DNA of 64,000 nt from Streptomyces venezuelae (GCF_008642335.1 NZ_CP029191.1:6448001-6512000), one strand, 5' to 3'. Shown: positions 19,494-28,572, numbered from the stretch's first letter. Translations and numbers: made by a program. Notes: generated from the letters alone by a model not told the origin.

Positions 19494-20749
19494 TCCGCCA
19501 CCTCTCCCACGATCTTCGTCCCGCGGCAGTGCGAACGCTTCGGCCAGCCGTCGGGCGCCGACAGGTAGCGGTCGAGAACCGTGCGCACGTGCCGCGAGAG
19601 ACGCCGCTGGTCCTTCGGTTCGAGGACGACCTCGCCGTCCTCGATGCCGTGGTCGAAGTCGAACTCGGGGGTCACCGAAACACGGTGGTACGTCGGTCCC
19701 GCCACGCACTCGGACCGGGCCCACAGGGCGAGTTGCAGGTCGTTGCCCGTCTGCTCGACGGTGAGAGCCTTGTCGTGGGCGGCCGGGGCCTCGGGGTCCG
19801 GCACCAGCGCCTTGCCGGCGTACTCCTCGTACACGCCCGCCGCGAGCACGCCCGACCAGCTCTGCGCGCCCGCCGCCCGGACCGTGAGGTGGCCGGGAGA
19901 ACCCGCCGTGTCGTCCCACCGTCCGCCGCACGTGCCGGTCCGCCGGTTGTACGTCGTGTCGTTGCCGTCGAAGCTCCACTTGCCGGGAGTCGACCCGAGC
20001 CCCTTGGGGGAGAGCCAGGCGCAGAGCCCCGGAGTCTTCGCCGGGGCGGCGCCGGGCCCGGTGCGCAGCGGCTCGCTCCCGCACCCCTGCTTGCGGGACA
20101 CCCAGTTGGTGACCTTCGCAGCCGTACGGGCGACCGCGAGCCGCTCGGATTTCGGTACGCCGTACACATCGGCGTCGTCCGCGCCGGACGGCAGCTCCAC
20201 CGACACGAGGAGGTCCCGCGTCGCGCGGCCCCGCCCGTGCAGGCCCTTCGGGCAGTCGACGAGCAGCGACGCGGTCGCCACCGCGCCGCCGTCCCGCCGG
20301 TCCGAGGTGCCCGTGCTGCCCGTCGCGCTCGGCGGCAGGGGCAGCCCGAAGTCGCCCGTCACGGGGCCGGGAGACGTGCGGTCGGGAACCGCCTCGGCCC
20401 GCACCCGCGCCCGTACGCCCGCTGCCGTGTCCCCGTCACCGTCGCCCCAGGCCAGCGTGCAGTCGAGCAGCGCACGGCTCTCCTGCCCGGGCCGCAGCAG
20501 GGTCCCGTACGCGTCGAGTACGCCCCGCGTGTCATCCGGCGCCGAGGCGTACATGTCCTCGCGGAGCAGGCCCGCGCAACCGCGCGCCACCAGTTCGCGG
20601 TTGGCGTCGAGCCGGTCCTCGCGCTCCTCGGCCCGCGCCACCGCGAACCAGGTCACCGACGACGCGGCCAGCAGGGTGACCGCCAGAGCGGCCACCAGCC
20701 AGGTGCGTCGTCGCGTGGGCGGCGCGCCCACCGCGCCCTTGTCAGGCAT
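19475..20749 (-). CDS. membrane-anchored hypothetical protein (tandem paralogue)
   Basis: A 424-residue protein with a positively charged start (RRR at 12-14), one transmembrane helix at about residues 15-38, and an extracytoplasmic domain with about ten cysteines. Segments LLVSVELPSGADD and TAAKVTNWVSRKQGCGSEPL align with the downstream paralogue. The C-terminus ends in EVAEWRGRD. The ATG at 20749 is chosen because AAGGGGAG lies 6 bases upstream. No catalytic motif is seen. Disulfide-rich surface proteins of this kind are lineage-specific in Streptomyces; a cell-surface or signalling role is only a guess. Confidence 0.75.
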   Translation of the reverse strand: MPDKGAVGAPPTRRRTWLVAALAVTLLAASSVTWFAVARAEEREDRLDANRELVARGCAGLLREDMYASAPDDTRGVLDAYGTLLRPGQESRALLDCTLAWGDGDGDTAAGVRARVRAEAVPDRTSPGPVTGDFGLPLPPSATGSTGTSDRRDGGAVATASLLVDCPKGLHGRGRATRDLLVSVELPSGADDADVYGVPKSERLAVARTAAKVTNWVSRKQGCGSEPLRTGPGAAPAKTPGLCAWLSPKGLGSTPGKWSFDGNDTTYNRRTGTCGGRWDDTAGSPGHLTVRAAGAQSWSGVLAAGVYEEYAGKALVPDPEAPAAHDKALTVEQTGNDLQLALWARSECVAGPTYHRVSVTPEFDFDHGIEDGEVVLEPKDQRRLSRHVRTVLDRYLSAPDGWPKRSHCRGTKIVGEVAEWRGRD

Positions 20750-20758
20750 GGCGCTCCC

Positions 20759-20798
20759 CTTCCCCCGTACACACCCGGCTTCCCCCGTACACACCCGG
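20759..20798. repeat. perfect 20-bp tandem duplication
   Basis: CTTCCCCCGTACACACCCGG occurs twice head to tail, 10-50 bases upstream of the start at 20749 and close to its promoter. The unit may be a duplicated operator half or replication slippage. Confidence 0.8.
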
Positions 20799-20990
20799 CA
20801 CCATGATCGAAAGGGACGCTATCAACCGGCCGGGACGCGCCGGGGGCGGGAACCCTTGTCGCCGGTCGGGCCGTCTGCTTGACTCCGCACGCCCCCGAAT
20901 GCTCCCCCTACGCCCCCGGAGCGCTGCCCGACGCCCCGCGATCCGCCCCCCACTCCCGGAACGCCCCGCACGTCACCGTTGGAGGCCGCC

Positions 20991-23555
20991 ATGGAGATCA
21001 CCCGCAGAGGCCTGTTGTCTGCCATGTCTGCTATGTCCGCCCTCTCGGCCGCCGGTCTGATGGCGGTGGTCCCCGCGGGCCCGGCGTCCGCCGCCGCGGG
21101 GGCGGAGGGCCGGGCCCGCCTCCTCGCCAACACCGTCGCCGTCTTCGCCGGCACCGCCGAGTCGAACGCACGCCCGGAGACCGCCGCGAAGCTCGCCGCC
21201 ATGGAGCGGACCGCGCGGGCCGACCTGAAGGCGATGGACGACGCGCGGGAGGGCGAACTCTTCGCCGGACTCGTGCTCGGCACCGACGAGGCCAACCTCA
21301 ACACCGCCTACCGCAAGCTGTACGAGATCGCCCTCGCCACCCGCACCCCCGGCCTCCCCGCCGATCTGCATGGCAGCACGACCGTGCAGCACCGCGTGCT
21401 CGACGGCCTCGCGTGGCTGCACGAGCGCTACTACGGCGACCAGTCCAAGGGGTACTACGGCAACTGGTTCCACTGGGAGATCGGCATCTCCCAGCACATC
21501 AGCAAGACCCTCGTCCTGCTCGCCGACGCCGTCGTGGACCACCGCCCCGACCTGCTGCCCACCTACGTCGCCTCCATGGACGCCTATCTGCGCAACGGCA
21601 CCGACGGCGACGTCGACCTCGACTCGCGCTTCCACACCGGCGCCAACCTCGCCGACATCACCACCAACCGCATCCTCCAGGGCGCCCTCCTGGGCGAGCC
21701 CGGCGAGGCGCGGATCCGCAAGGCCCTCACCGATCAGCTCACGGTCTTCGCCACCATCGACCCGTACCACCTCGACCACGGGGTCACCGACGGGCATTAC
21801 GCGGACGGCTCCTTCATCCAGCACGCGTCCGTCGCGTACACCGGCTCGTACGGAAAGGGCCTGCTCACCCGCGTCGTGCAGACCCTCAAGATCCTCGACG
21901 GCACCGGCTTCGCGCACGGCGAGGAGCTCGTGCCGACCGTGCACGGATGGGTGCGGAACGGTTTCGCCCCGCTGATATTCGAGGGCTGGATGATGGAGAT
22001 CGTCAAGGGCCGCGCCGTGGCGCGCCCCGACTCCGGCTACACCGACGTCGCAGTCGTCGTCGAAGCCGTCGTCGACCTCTCCTCGCTCGCCTCCGGCGCC
22101 GCGGCCACCGCCCTGAAGGCCTACGTCAAGCACGTCAGGGCCACCTCGCGCGCGCCCCTCGACCCGGCCCGCTTCGTGTCGCCCGTCAGCGTCGTGCGGT
22201 ACGCCGACATCCTCGACGACGACGCCGTACCGCCCGCCGACCTCAACCCCGCCGCGCGCAGCGTCGCGTTCAACGCCATGGACAAGACGGTGCACCGACG
22301 GCCGGGCTACGCCTTCGCGCTCGCCCGCAGCTCGGACCGCATCAGCAAGTACGAGTACATGAACGGCGAGAACCTCATGCCGTGGTTCCAGGGCGACGGC
22401 GCGTACTACCTCTACCTGTCGGGGCAGGACCAGAGCCGGGCGTACGGCGTCGACTACTACACGACCGTCTCGCCGTACGGTCTCGCCGGCGTCACCGCCC
22501 CCGTCGAACAGCGCCGCACCGTACCGGAGTTGTACGGCAAGGCGTACTACGACAACCCGGGCCACCCCCTCAACTTCACCTCGTCGTCCGAGTCGCAGAA
22601 CAAGTACGTCTACTTCCCGCGCGGCACCAACGGGTTCTCGGGCGGCGCCGTCCTGGGGGAGTACGGCGCGGCGGGGATGGTGCAGTCGAGCGACGTGGCG
22701 TACGACGACCGGGGGCTGCTGCCCGGCGACTTCGTGGTGTACCGGGCGGCGACGGCGACCAAGTCGTGGTTCCTGTTCGACGACGAGATCGTGGTGCTCG
22801 CCGCCGACGTGGGCGACGCGGCGGGGCGCGCCGTCACCACGACCGTCGACGCCCGCACCGCGGATCCCGGCGACCGGATCTACCTCACCGGAGTGCTGCG
22901 CGACGGCCGCCCCTGGACCGGCCCCGGCACCGCCGACCTGCACTGGCTGCGCTACGCCAACACCACCGAGGGCACCGCCGTCGGATACGTCTTCCTCGAC
23001 ACACCGCAGGTGCGGGTCACCCTGGACGAGGTCACCCGCAGCCGCCGCGTCGTCCGCACCGCCAACTCCGATGCGCCGGTGACCCGTTCGGTCCTCGGTG
23101 TCACCGTCGACGGGGCGGCGGGCGCCCGGCCCGCCCGCCTCGCTTACGCGCTGGTGCCGAACGCCGGCGAGGCCAAGCTGCGCGCCCACCGCCATGGGCC
23201 GCTCAAGGTCCTCGCCAACACCCGCCGCCTGCAGGCAGTCACCCACACAGGACTCGGCCTGACGGCCGCCAACGCCTTCACGGAAGGCCGGCACGAGGCC
23301 GGGGAACTCCGCGTGCACGGCCCCGCCTCCGTCCTCGTCCAGCGCGCGGACCGCCGCGGCGGCACCGTCCGCGTCGCGGTGTCCGACCCGACGATGGGCC
23401 GGGACACCGCGACGGTCCTGCTCCGCGGCCGCCCCCTGCGCAGGACCACCGGGGACCCGCAGGTGCGGGTGGACCGGGCCCCGGGCGGCACGCGCATCGA
23501 GGTGAACACGCACCACGCGTACGGAAGGAGCTTCACGGTCACGCTGGCGGAGTGA
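20991..23555 (+). CDS. polysaccharide lyase family 8 (hyaluronate/chondroitin/xanthan lyase-like), secreted
   Basis: An 854-residue secreted lyase. The N-terminus (MEITRRGLLSAMSAMSALSA ... PASAAAG) has a twin-arginine RRG-type Tat signal. An alpha/alpha-toroid catalytic domain follows, with NWFHWEIGI, TGANLADI, His278 and Tyr287. The nine-residue His-Tyr spacing is that of the catalytic pair in PL8 hyaluronate lyases. The later MNGENLMPWFQGDGAYYLY block and a C-terminal beta-sandwich are also PL8. The ATG at 20991 has GGAGG 5 bases upstream; the TTG at 20979 is less likely. It would cleave uronic-acid-containing polymers outside the cell by beta-elimination; the exact polymer cannot be fixed from sequence. 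Confidence 0.92.
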   Translation: MEITRRGLLSAMSAMSALSAAGLMAVVPAGPASAAAGAEGRARLLANTVAVFAGTAESNARPETAAKLAAMERTARADLKAMDDAREGELFAGLVLGTDEANLNTAYRKLYEIALATRTPGLPADLHGSTTVQHRVLDGLAWLHERYYGDQSKGYYGNWFHWEIGISQHISKTLVLLADAVVDHRPDLLPTYVASMDAYLRNGTDGDVDLDSRFHTGANLADITTNRILQGALLGEPGEARIRKALTDQLTVFATIDPYHLDHGVTDGHYADGSFIQHASVAYTGSYGKGLLTRVVQTLKILDGTGFAHGEELVPTVHGWVRNGFAPLIFEGWMMEIVKGRAVARPDSGYTDVAVVVEAVVDLSSLASGAAATALKAYVKHVRATSRAPLDPARFVSPVSVVRYADILDDDAVPPADLNPAARSVAFNAMDKTVHRRPGYAFALARSSDRISKYEYMNGENLMPWFQGDGAYYLYLSGQDQSRAYGVDYYTTVSPYGLAGVTAPVEQRRTVPELYGKAYYDNPGHPLNFTSSSESQNKYVYFPRGTNGFSGGAVLGEYGAAGMVQSSDVAYDDRGLLPGDFVVYRAATATKSWFLFDDEIVVLAADVGDAAGRAVTTTVDARTADPGDRIYLTGVLRDGRPWTGPGTADLHWLRYANTTEGTAVGYVFLDTPQVRVTLDEVTRSRRVVRTANSDAPVTRSVLGVTVDGAAGARPARLAYALVPNAGEAKLRAHRHGPLKVLANTRRLQAVTHTGLGLTAANAFTEGRHEAGELRVHGPASVLVQRADRRGGTVRVAVSDPTMGRDTATVLLRGRPLRRTTGDPQVRVDRAPGGTRIEVNTHHAYGRSFTVTLAE

Positions 23556-23577
23556 ACTCTGATGCGTGCTCCGCTAA

Positions 23578-23592
23578 CTGATGAGCCATCAG
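23578..23592. terminator. short hairpin between convergent lyase and ferredoxin genes
   Basis: CTGATG and CATCAG flank a 3-base loop between the lyase stop (23555) and the ferredoxin stop (23594). The stem is short, so a bidirectional terminator role is tentative. Confidence 0.35.
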
Positions 23593-23593
23593 C

Positions 23594-23800
23594 TCAGTTC
23601 TGCCGCTGCACGCTGATGGCCTGCACGGGACACGCCCGCGCGGCCTCCCGTACGAGCGGATCGCCGCCGCCGTCCTGACGGCCGGGCAGCACCTCGCTCA
23701 GGCCGTCGTCGTCCTGGGTGAAGACGCCCGGCGCGGTGAGCGCGCACATGCCCGCGCCCACGCACCTGTCCTTCTCGACATGGATCGCCATGTGCTCCAC
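23594..23800 (-). CDS. ferredoxin (single [3Fe-4S]/[4Fe-4S] cluster, P450 partner)
   Basis: A 68-residue ferredoxin with DRCVGAGMC and, near the end, ACPVQAI. Cys-x5-Cys plus a distal Cys-Pro is the three-cysteine pattern of Streptomyces ferredoxins that serve P450s; the position between the first and third cysteine is filled by Gly-Ala, so a [3Fe-4S] cluster is likely. The GTG at 23800 has GGAGGAG 6 bases upstream and is preferred over the ATG at 23791. It follows the P450 gene by 17 bases on the same strand and should pass electrons to it. Confidence 0.92.
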   Translation of the reverse strand: MEHMAIHVEKDRCVGAGMCALTAPGVFTQDDDGLSEVLPGRQDGGGDPLVREAARACPVQAISVQRQN

Positions 23801-23817
23801 GCTGGCTCCTCCGCTCC

Positions 23818-25044
23818 TCACCAGGTGACGGGGAGTTCGAGCATCCCCTGGATCGTGTCGCCCGGCTTGAACGGGATGTCCTGCGCAGGCGCCGCGAGCC
23901 GCAGCCCCGGCAGGCGCGCGAAGAGGGTGCCGAGCGCGATCTCCAGCTCGGCGCGGGCGAGGTTCTGGCCCAGGCACTGGTGGATGCCGAAGCCGAAGGC
24001 CAGGTGGTGACGGTCCCGGCGGTGCCAGTCCAGGTCCTCGGGGCCTTCGAAGACCGTGTCGTCACGGTTGATGAGGGACGTGGCGAAGACGACGCCGTCG
24101 TCGACGCGGATGGTGCCCGCCGGCGTCTCGATCTCCTCCTTCGCCACCCGCAGCAGCCCGTCCGCGATCGACAGGAAGCGCAGCAGCTCCTCGACGGCGC
24201 CCGGCAGCAGCGGGGGATCAGCGCGCAGCCCCGCGCGCAGTTCGGCCAGCCGGTCGGGGTGCTGGAGCAGGGTGAACGTACCCAGCGAGATCATGTTCGC
24301 GGTGGTCTCGTGCCCGGCGATCAGCAGGATGGTGGCCAGCCGGACGAGCTCTTCCGGGTCCACCGCGCCGGAAGCGAGCTGTTCCGCGATCAGCTCGTCG
24401 AGCAGCCCCTCGCCGGGTTCCGCGCGCTTCTTCTCGATCAAGTCGTAGAAGTAGGCGTCCATCGCGTCCCGCGCCGCCTGGGTGTCCTCGGCGGTGGGTC
24501 CGCGCAGCAGCCGCCTCGACTGCTCCTCGAAGAACTCGTGGTCGCTGTAGGGCACCCCCAGCAGGGCGCAGATCACCATCGAGGGGACGGGCAGCGCGAA
24601 CGCGCTCACCAGCTCGGCGGGCGGCCCCTGTTCGACCATCGCGTCCAGGAGCAGGTCGACCGTCGCCTGGATCTGCGGGCGCAGGGCCGCGATGCGCTTG
24701 ACGGAGAAGCTGGGGATCAGCATGCGGCGCTGTACGTTGTGCTCCGGGTCGTCGACGCCGAGCAGGGCGATGCGGCGGTCGCGGAGCCGGGCGAACCGTT
24801 CGGTCGGAGCGGGGAAGGCCTCGTTCTCGCGGTCGGCGGAGAGGCGCGGGTCGATGAGCAGCTCACGCGCCGCGGCCCGCCCGGTGACCAGCCACACGGA
24901 GCGGCCGTCGAACAGCCTGACGCGGGAGAAGGGGAAGTCCTCGCGGAGGGGTGCGTACGCGGTGGGCGGGTGGTACGGACACGTGCGGTCCTGGGGGAAT
25001 TCGATGGATTCGGTGGACTCGGTAGGGGTCGTTGTCTCCGTCAT
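23818..25044 (-). CDS. cytochrome P450, CYP105-like
   Basis: A 408-residue soluble P450. The oxygen-activation motif AGHETT is at 243-248, the ExxR motif EELLR at 285-289, and the heme loop FGFGIHQCLG at 350-359 with Cys357 as iron ligand. The FPQDRTCPYHPP opening and the downstream ferredoxin are typical of the CYP105 family, whose members oxidise diverse xenobiotics and secondary metabolites in Streptomyces. The substrate is not predictable. The ATG at 25044 follows GAGG by 8 bases. The flanking interval 25045-25363 shows no gene and no convincing palindrome. Confidence 0.95.
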   Translation of the reverse strand: MTETTTPTESTESIEFPQDRTCPYHPPTAYAPLREDFPFSRVRLFDGRSVWLVTGRAAARELLIDPRLSADRENEAFPAPTERFARLRDRRIALLGVDDPEHNVQRRMLIPSFSVKRIAALRPQIQATVDLLLDAMVEQGPPAELVSAFALPVPSMVICALLGVPYSDHEFFEEQSRRLLRGPTAEDTQAARDAMDAYFYDLIEKKRAEPGEGLLDELIAEQLASGAVDPEELVRLATILLIAGHETTANMISLGTFTLLQHPDRLAELRAGLRADPPLLPGAVEELLRFLSIADGLLRVAKEEIETPAGTIRVDDGVVFATSLINRDDTVFEGPEDLDWHRRDRHHLAFGFGIHQCLGQNLARAELEIALGTLFARLPGLRLAAPAQDIPFKPGDTIQGMLELPVTW

Positions 25045-25363
25045 GGAAGTACCTCGCAAGCGCAGTTCGTCCCTGATCCGCTCACCATTGGATGGCTGAG
25101 GCAACTAATTCGTCCACGACAAGACCGGCCAGATCGCCGACTGCGGGGAGTTGTCCGGAACCGCACCCTCCGCTCAACCGGCCTGCGTCCGAGGGCGATG
25201 ACGGCCCGGCGCGGGCGACGCGACGGCTTCCGGTCGGCCGACGACCCCCGCCACTACCCCGGCAGACGCCGTGGACCGGCCCCTGAAGGAAGAATTCCGG
25301 CCGAGTGAGCGGACCGCCGTGCGAAGATCCGCATCGACCGCGTGACCACTGTGGAGGACGAGG

Positions 25364-25921
25364 ATGTTCGCGATATCCCTGGGAGACGGAGCGGAACTGC
25401 GCCCGCTGGAACCGTGGCAGGCCGAGGAGTTCCTCGCCCACATGGACCGCGGCCGCGACTACATCGGCCGCTACGTCGGACTCCCCGACATCACCGCCGA
25501 CCTGGACTCCGCCCGCGCCTGGCTCCAGGTGTTCGCCGACAAGGCGGCCGCCGACACCGGCCGCCTCTACGGCATCAGACTCGACGGACGGCTCGTCGGC
25601 GGCGTCCTCCTCCGGGCGTTCGACGCGGCGTCGGGCACGTGCGAGGCGGGCTGCTGGCTGGAACCGGACGCGTCGGGGCGCGGCCTGGTCACGCGTGCGG
25701 TACGCGTCGTCATCGACTGGGCGATCGAGACGCGCGGCATGCACCGCGTGGAGTGGCGGGTGGCCCCGGAGAACACACCGAGCATCAACGTCGCGAAGCG
25801 CCTGGGCATGACCCGCGAGGGCTGCCTGCGCGAGGACGACCCCTACCGTGGCGTACGACAGGACACGGAGATCTGGTCGGTACTGGCGCGGGAGTGGCGC
25901 GCGGGGAGTGACGCGACGTGA
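25364..25921 (+). CDS. GNAT-family acetyltransferase, RimJ/RimL type
   Basis: A 185-residue acetyltransferase resembling those that modify ribosomal-protein N-termini or small molecules. The segments RPLEPWQAEEFLAHMD, GVLLRAF, ASGRGLVTRAVRVVIDWA (acetyl-CoA site) and NTPSINVAKRLGMTREG are diagnostic. GGAGGACGAGG precedes the ATG. The gene overlaps the next one by four bases (GTGA), making a two-gene unit with a methyltransferase. Confidence 0.88.
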   Translation: MFAISLGDGAELRPLEPWQAEEFLAHMDRGRDYIGRYVGLPDITADLDSARAWLQVFADKAAADTGRLYGIRLDGRLVGGVLLRAFDAASGTCEAGCWLEPDASGRGLVTRAVRVVIDWAIETRGMHRVEWRVAPENTPSINVAKRLGMTREGCLREDDPYRGVRQDTEIWSVLAREWRAGSDAT

Positions 25922-26739
25922 CGCCGGCAGACGGCACGGACGCGACCGATGTGGGCACGACCGACGCGGAGACGACCGACGCGGAGACGACCGACGCGGA
26001 ATACGCACACCCGCGCCTCGCCGCGCTCTACGACGTGCTCGACCCCGACCGCTCCGACCTCGACGCGTACGTCGCCATGGCGGAGGAGTTCGGCGCGCGC
26101 CGGGTCCTCGACATCGGCTGCGGCACCGGCGTGCTCGCGCTGCGGCTGACCGGGCGCGGCGTCGACGTCGTGGGCGTCGACCCGGCCGCCGCGTCACTGG
26201 ACGTCGCCCGCGCCAAGCCCGGCGCCGAACGCGTGCGCTGGATCCACGGCGACGCGTCGTCACTCCCGCCCCTCCAGGTCGACCTGGTCACCATGACGGC
26301 GAACGTCGCCCAGCAGATCACCGCCCCGGACGCATGGCGCGAGACCCTGCGAGCCGCCCGCGAAGCACTGCGCCCGGGCGGCCGCCTGATCTTCGAGACG
26401 AGGGTCCCCGCCCGGCGCGCCTGGAAGAACTGGACCCGCGAGGCCTCGCACCGCGTGACCCGGGTGCCGGGAACGGGTGCGGTCGAGAGCTGGGTCGAAG
26501 TGACGGCGGTGGACGGCCCGTTGGTGTCGTACCACTGGACCTACGTCTTCGAAGCGGACGGGCAGGTCATGACATCGGACTCGACCCTGTGCTTCCGCGA
26601 GCGCGCGGAGGTGGAGACGGAACTGGGCGCCCAGGGATACGTGGTGGACGAGGTCCGCGACGCCCCGGACCGGCCGGGGCGGGAGTACGTGTTCGTGGCG
26701 CGGCGGCCGGGGGGTCGGGAGCGGCCCATGTCCGCGTAG
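25918..26739 (+). CDS. class I SAM-dependent methyltransferase
   Basis: A 273-residue methyltransferase with motif I VLDIGCGTGVLAL near residue 65, the acidic loop VVGVDPAAASL, and the LRPGGRLIFETR motif near residue 155. The N-terminus carries three in-frame copies of TTDAE from a 15-bp tandem DNA repeat (about 25959-26001), which marks the first 30 residues as a variable tail. The acceptor substrate is unknown. It starts at a GTG overlapping the stop of the acetyltransferase gene. Confidence 0.88.
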   Translation: MTPADGTDATDVGTTDAETTDAETTDAEYAHPRLAALYDVLDPDRSDLDAYVAMAEEFGARRVLDIGCGTGVLALRLTGRGVDVVGVDPAAASLDVARAKPGAERVRWIHGDASSLPPLQVDLVTMTANVAQQITAPDAWRETLRAAREALRPGGRLIFETRVPARRAWKNWTREASHRVTRVPGTGAVESWVEVTAVDGPLVSYHWTYVFEADGQVMTSDSTLCFRERAEVETELGAQGYVVDEVRDAPDRPGREYVFVARRPGGRERPMSA

Positions 26740-26935
26740 AGCGCTATCCGTTTCGGGTGGTCGGGTGCGCGGTTGAGCTTGGCTCGGACGTGGCGGAAAT
26801 AATCGGTGGTGGGCCGGGCGGGGGTGTGGATAGGGTTCGGGTGTTCCCAGGCGGTCGTTCGGCCGTCGGGTCCGGCTGAGCAGATCAGCAGCAGTAGCGG
26901 TATCAGTAGCGGTATGGATCTGGAGGTGTTGACCG

Positions 26936-27007
26936 ATGGCTGTCGTTGCGATGGGCGCTGCCCGCATCCGGAAGTTCATCAAGTCCACCTCCGTGGCCAC
27001 CGGCTGA
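26936..27007 (+). CDS. candidate 23-residue cationic peptide upstream of rsgA
   Basis: An ATG with TGGAGG 9 bases upstream opens a 23-codon frame reading MAVVAMGAARIRKFIKSTSV, then ATG in protein letters, and TGA. The peptide is short, Ala/Val-rich at the start and basic in the middle. It ends 74 bases before the rsgA TTG start on the same strand. It could be a leader peptide, a tiny membrane-active protein or chance. Eleven-base direct repeats (AGTAGCGGTAT, twice, 26893-26914) lie just upstream. The rest of 26740-26935 holds nothing recognisable. Confidence 0.35.
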   Translation: MAVVAMGAARIRKFIKSTSVATG

Positions 27008-27080
27008 TCCGACCTCTTTCTCTTTCCGTGCGCGCTGACGGCGTGCGCGGGTGCCGGGGCCGCCCTGTGAAGGGTTTCCC

Positions 27081-28199
27081 TTGTCTTCCTCTTCTCTCTC
27101 TCCGTTCTCTTCGGCTGCCTCCTCGCACCCCCTCGCCCCGTACGGCTGGGACGCGGACTGGGAAGCCGAGTTCGCGCCCTACGCGGCGCAAGGCCTCGTG
27201 GCCGGGCGCGTCGCCCGGGTCGACCGCGGGCAGTGCGACGTCATCACCGCCGAAGGCACCGTGCGCGCCGACACCGAGTTCGTCACCCCGCGCGACCCGC
27301 TGAAGGTCGTGTGCACCGGCGACTGGGTCGCCGTCGACGCGGACGGCGCCGACCCCCGGTACGTACAGACGTATCTGCCGCGGCGCACCTCCTTCGTGCG
27401 CTCCACCTCCTCCAAGCGGTCCGAGGGGCAGATCCTCGCGGCCAACGTCGACCACTCGATCATCGCGGTGTCGCTCGCCGCGGAGCTCGACCTCGCGCGG
27501 ATCGAGCGGTTCCTCGCGCTCGGCTGGGAGTCCGGCGGGCAGCCGGTCGTCGTGCTCACCAAGGCCGACCTCGTGCCGGACGCCGCGACGCTCGGCCACC
27601 TCGTCGAGGACGTGGAGACCGCCGCGCCCGGCGTGCAGGTGCTGCCCGTCAGCGCCACGTCCGGGGACGGTGTCGACATCCTCGCCGCGGTCGTCTCCGG
27701 CGGTACGTCGGTGCTGCTCGGTCAGTCCGGCGCCGGCAAGTCGACGCTCGCCAACGCGCTCGCCGGGGCCGACGTCATGGAGGTCCAGGCCATCCGCGAC
27801 GTCGACGGCAAGGGCCGGCACACGACGACCACGCGCAACCTCATCCCCCTCCCCGGGGGCGGGGTCCTCATCGATACGCCCGGGCTGCGCGGAGTGGGCC
27901 TGTGGGACGCCGAGAGCGGCGTCGGGCAGGTCTTCTCCGAGATCGAGGAACTGGCGGCGCGGTGCCGGTTCCACGACTGCGCGCACGGGGCGGAGCCGGG
28001 GTGTGCCGTGCTCGACGCGGTCGAGTCCGGCGTCCTTCCCGAGCGCCGCCTCGACAGCTACCGCAAGCTGATCCGCGAGAACCAGCGCATCGTCGCCAAG
28101 ACGGACGCGCGGGCCCGCGCGGAGATGCGGCGGCAGTGGCGGTTGCGGGGGGCGGAGGGGCGGGCGGCGCTCGACATCAAGCGGGGGCGCGTGCGCTGA
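27081..28199 (+). CDS. rsgA: ribosome small-subunit-dependent GTPase A
   Basis: A 372-residue circularly permuted GTPase that helps late 30S maturation. Order: serine-rich N-tail, OB fold (GRVARVDRGQCDVIT), GTPase with the NKxD-equivalent LTKADLV before the P-loop GQSGAGKSTLAN and DTPGLR, and a C-terminal zinc finger (CRFHDCAHGAEPGC). The TTG at 27081 is chosen because GAAGGG lies 6 bases upstream and the protein then begins SSSSLSPFSS, close to relatives. The GTG at 27051 has no ribosome site. The rare TTG start may keep expression low. Confidence 0.93.
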   Translation: MSSSSLSPFSSAASSHPLAPYGWDADWEAEFAPYAAQGLVAGRVARVDRGQCDVITAEGTVRADTEFVTPRDPLKVVCTGDWVAVDADGADPRYVQTYLPRRTSFVRSTSSKRSEGQILAANVDHSIIAVSLAAELDLARIERFLALGWESGGQPVVVLTKADLVPDAATLGHLVEDVETAAPGVQVLPVSATSGDGVDILAAVVSGGTSVLLGQSGAGKSTLANALAGADVMEVQAIRDVDGKGRHTTTTRNLIPLPGGGVLIDTPGLRGVGLWDAESGVGQVFSEIEELAARCRFHDCAHGAEPGCAVLDAVESGVLPERRLDSYRKLIRENQRIVAKTDARARAEMRRQWRLRGAEGRAALDIKRGRVR

Positions 28200-28300
28200 G
28201 CTTGGGGGGGTGGGGTGGGGGGCCCTCGGGGGTTGGTGGGGCCTCGGGGGTGTGGGGAGCTGCGGGTTCGTTGTGGCTGGGCGCGCAGTTCCCCGCGCCC

Positions 28301-28486
28301 CTGGGGCTGCGCCCCGCGCCCCCCTGGGGCTGCGCCCCGCGCCCCCTGGGGCTGCGCCCCTCGCCCCGCTGGGGCTGCGCCCCTCGCCCCGCTGGGGCTG
28401 CGCCCCTCGCCCCGCTGGGGCTGCGCCCCTCGCCCCGCTGGGGCTGCGCCCTCGCCCCGCTGGGGCTGCGCCCCTCGCCCCGGGGA
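28301..28486. repeat. eight-copy GC-rich tandem repeat, 22-23 bp period
   Basis: The core GGGGCTGCGCC recurs at 28303, 28326, 28348, 28371, 28394, 28417, 28440 and 28462. Early units read with CCCGCGCCCC between cores, later ones with CCTCGCCCCGCT. Each core plus the preceding CCCC can fold as a small hairpin. It follows GCGCGCAGTTCCCCGCGCCC (28281-28300), the beginning of a dispersed intergenic element common in Streptomyces. No gene is in 28200-28572. Confidence 0.85.
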
Positions 28487-28572
28487 GGTGGGGGGCACAG
28501 TCCCAGGGGGCCGGGACCTTCATGTCCGAATTCCGCCAGCCCCCGCCCTCCCCTCCACCCCACAATGGAGGC

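Noticed and set aside
20973..23516. 847-codon minus-strand open frame
   Set aside because: Exact antisense of the PL8 lyase, composed of His/Arg/Val/Gly-rich low-information sequence; the sense strand carries catalytic motifs and a signal peptide.
25082..26263. 393-codon minus-strand frame opposite the acetyltransferase and methyltransferase
   Set aside because: Arg-rich shadow; the plus strand has overlapping genes with clear motifs and a strong ribosome site.
28303..28472. CRISPR-like array of 23-base units
   Set aside because: Units abut with no unique spacers, are extremely GC-rich, and no cas genes are present; it is a simple tandem repeat.
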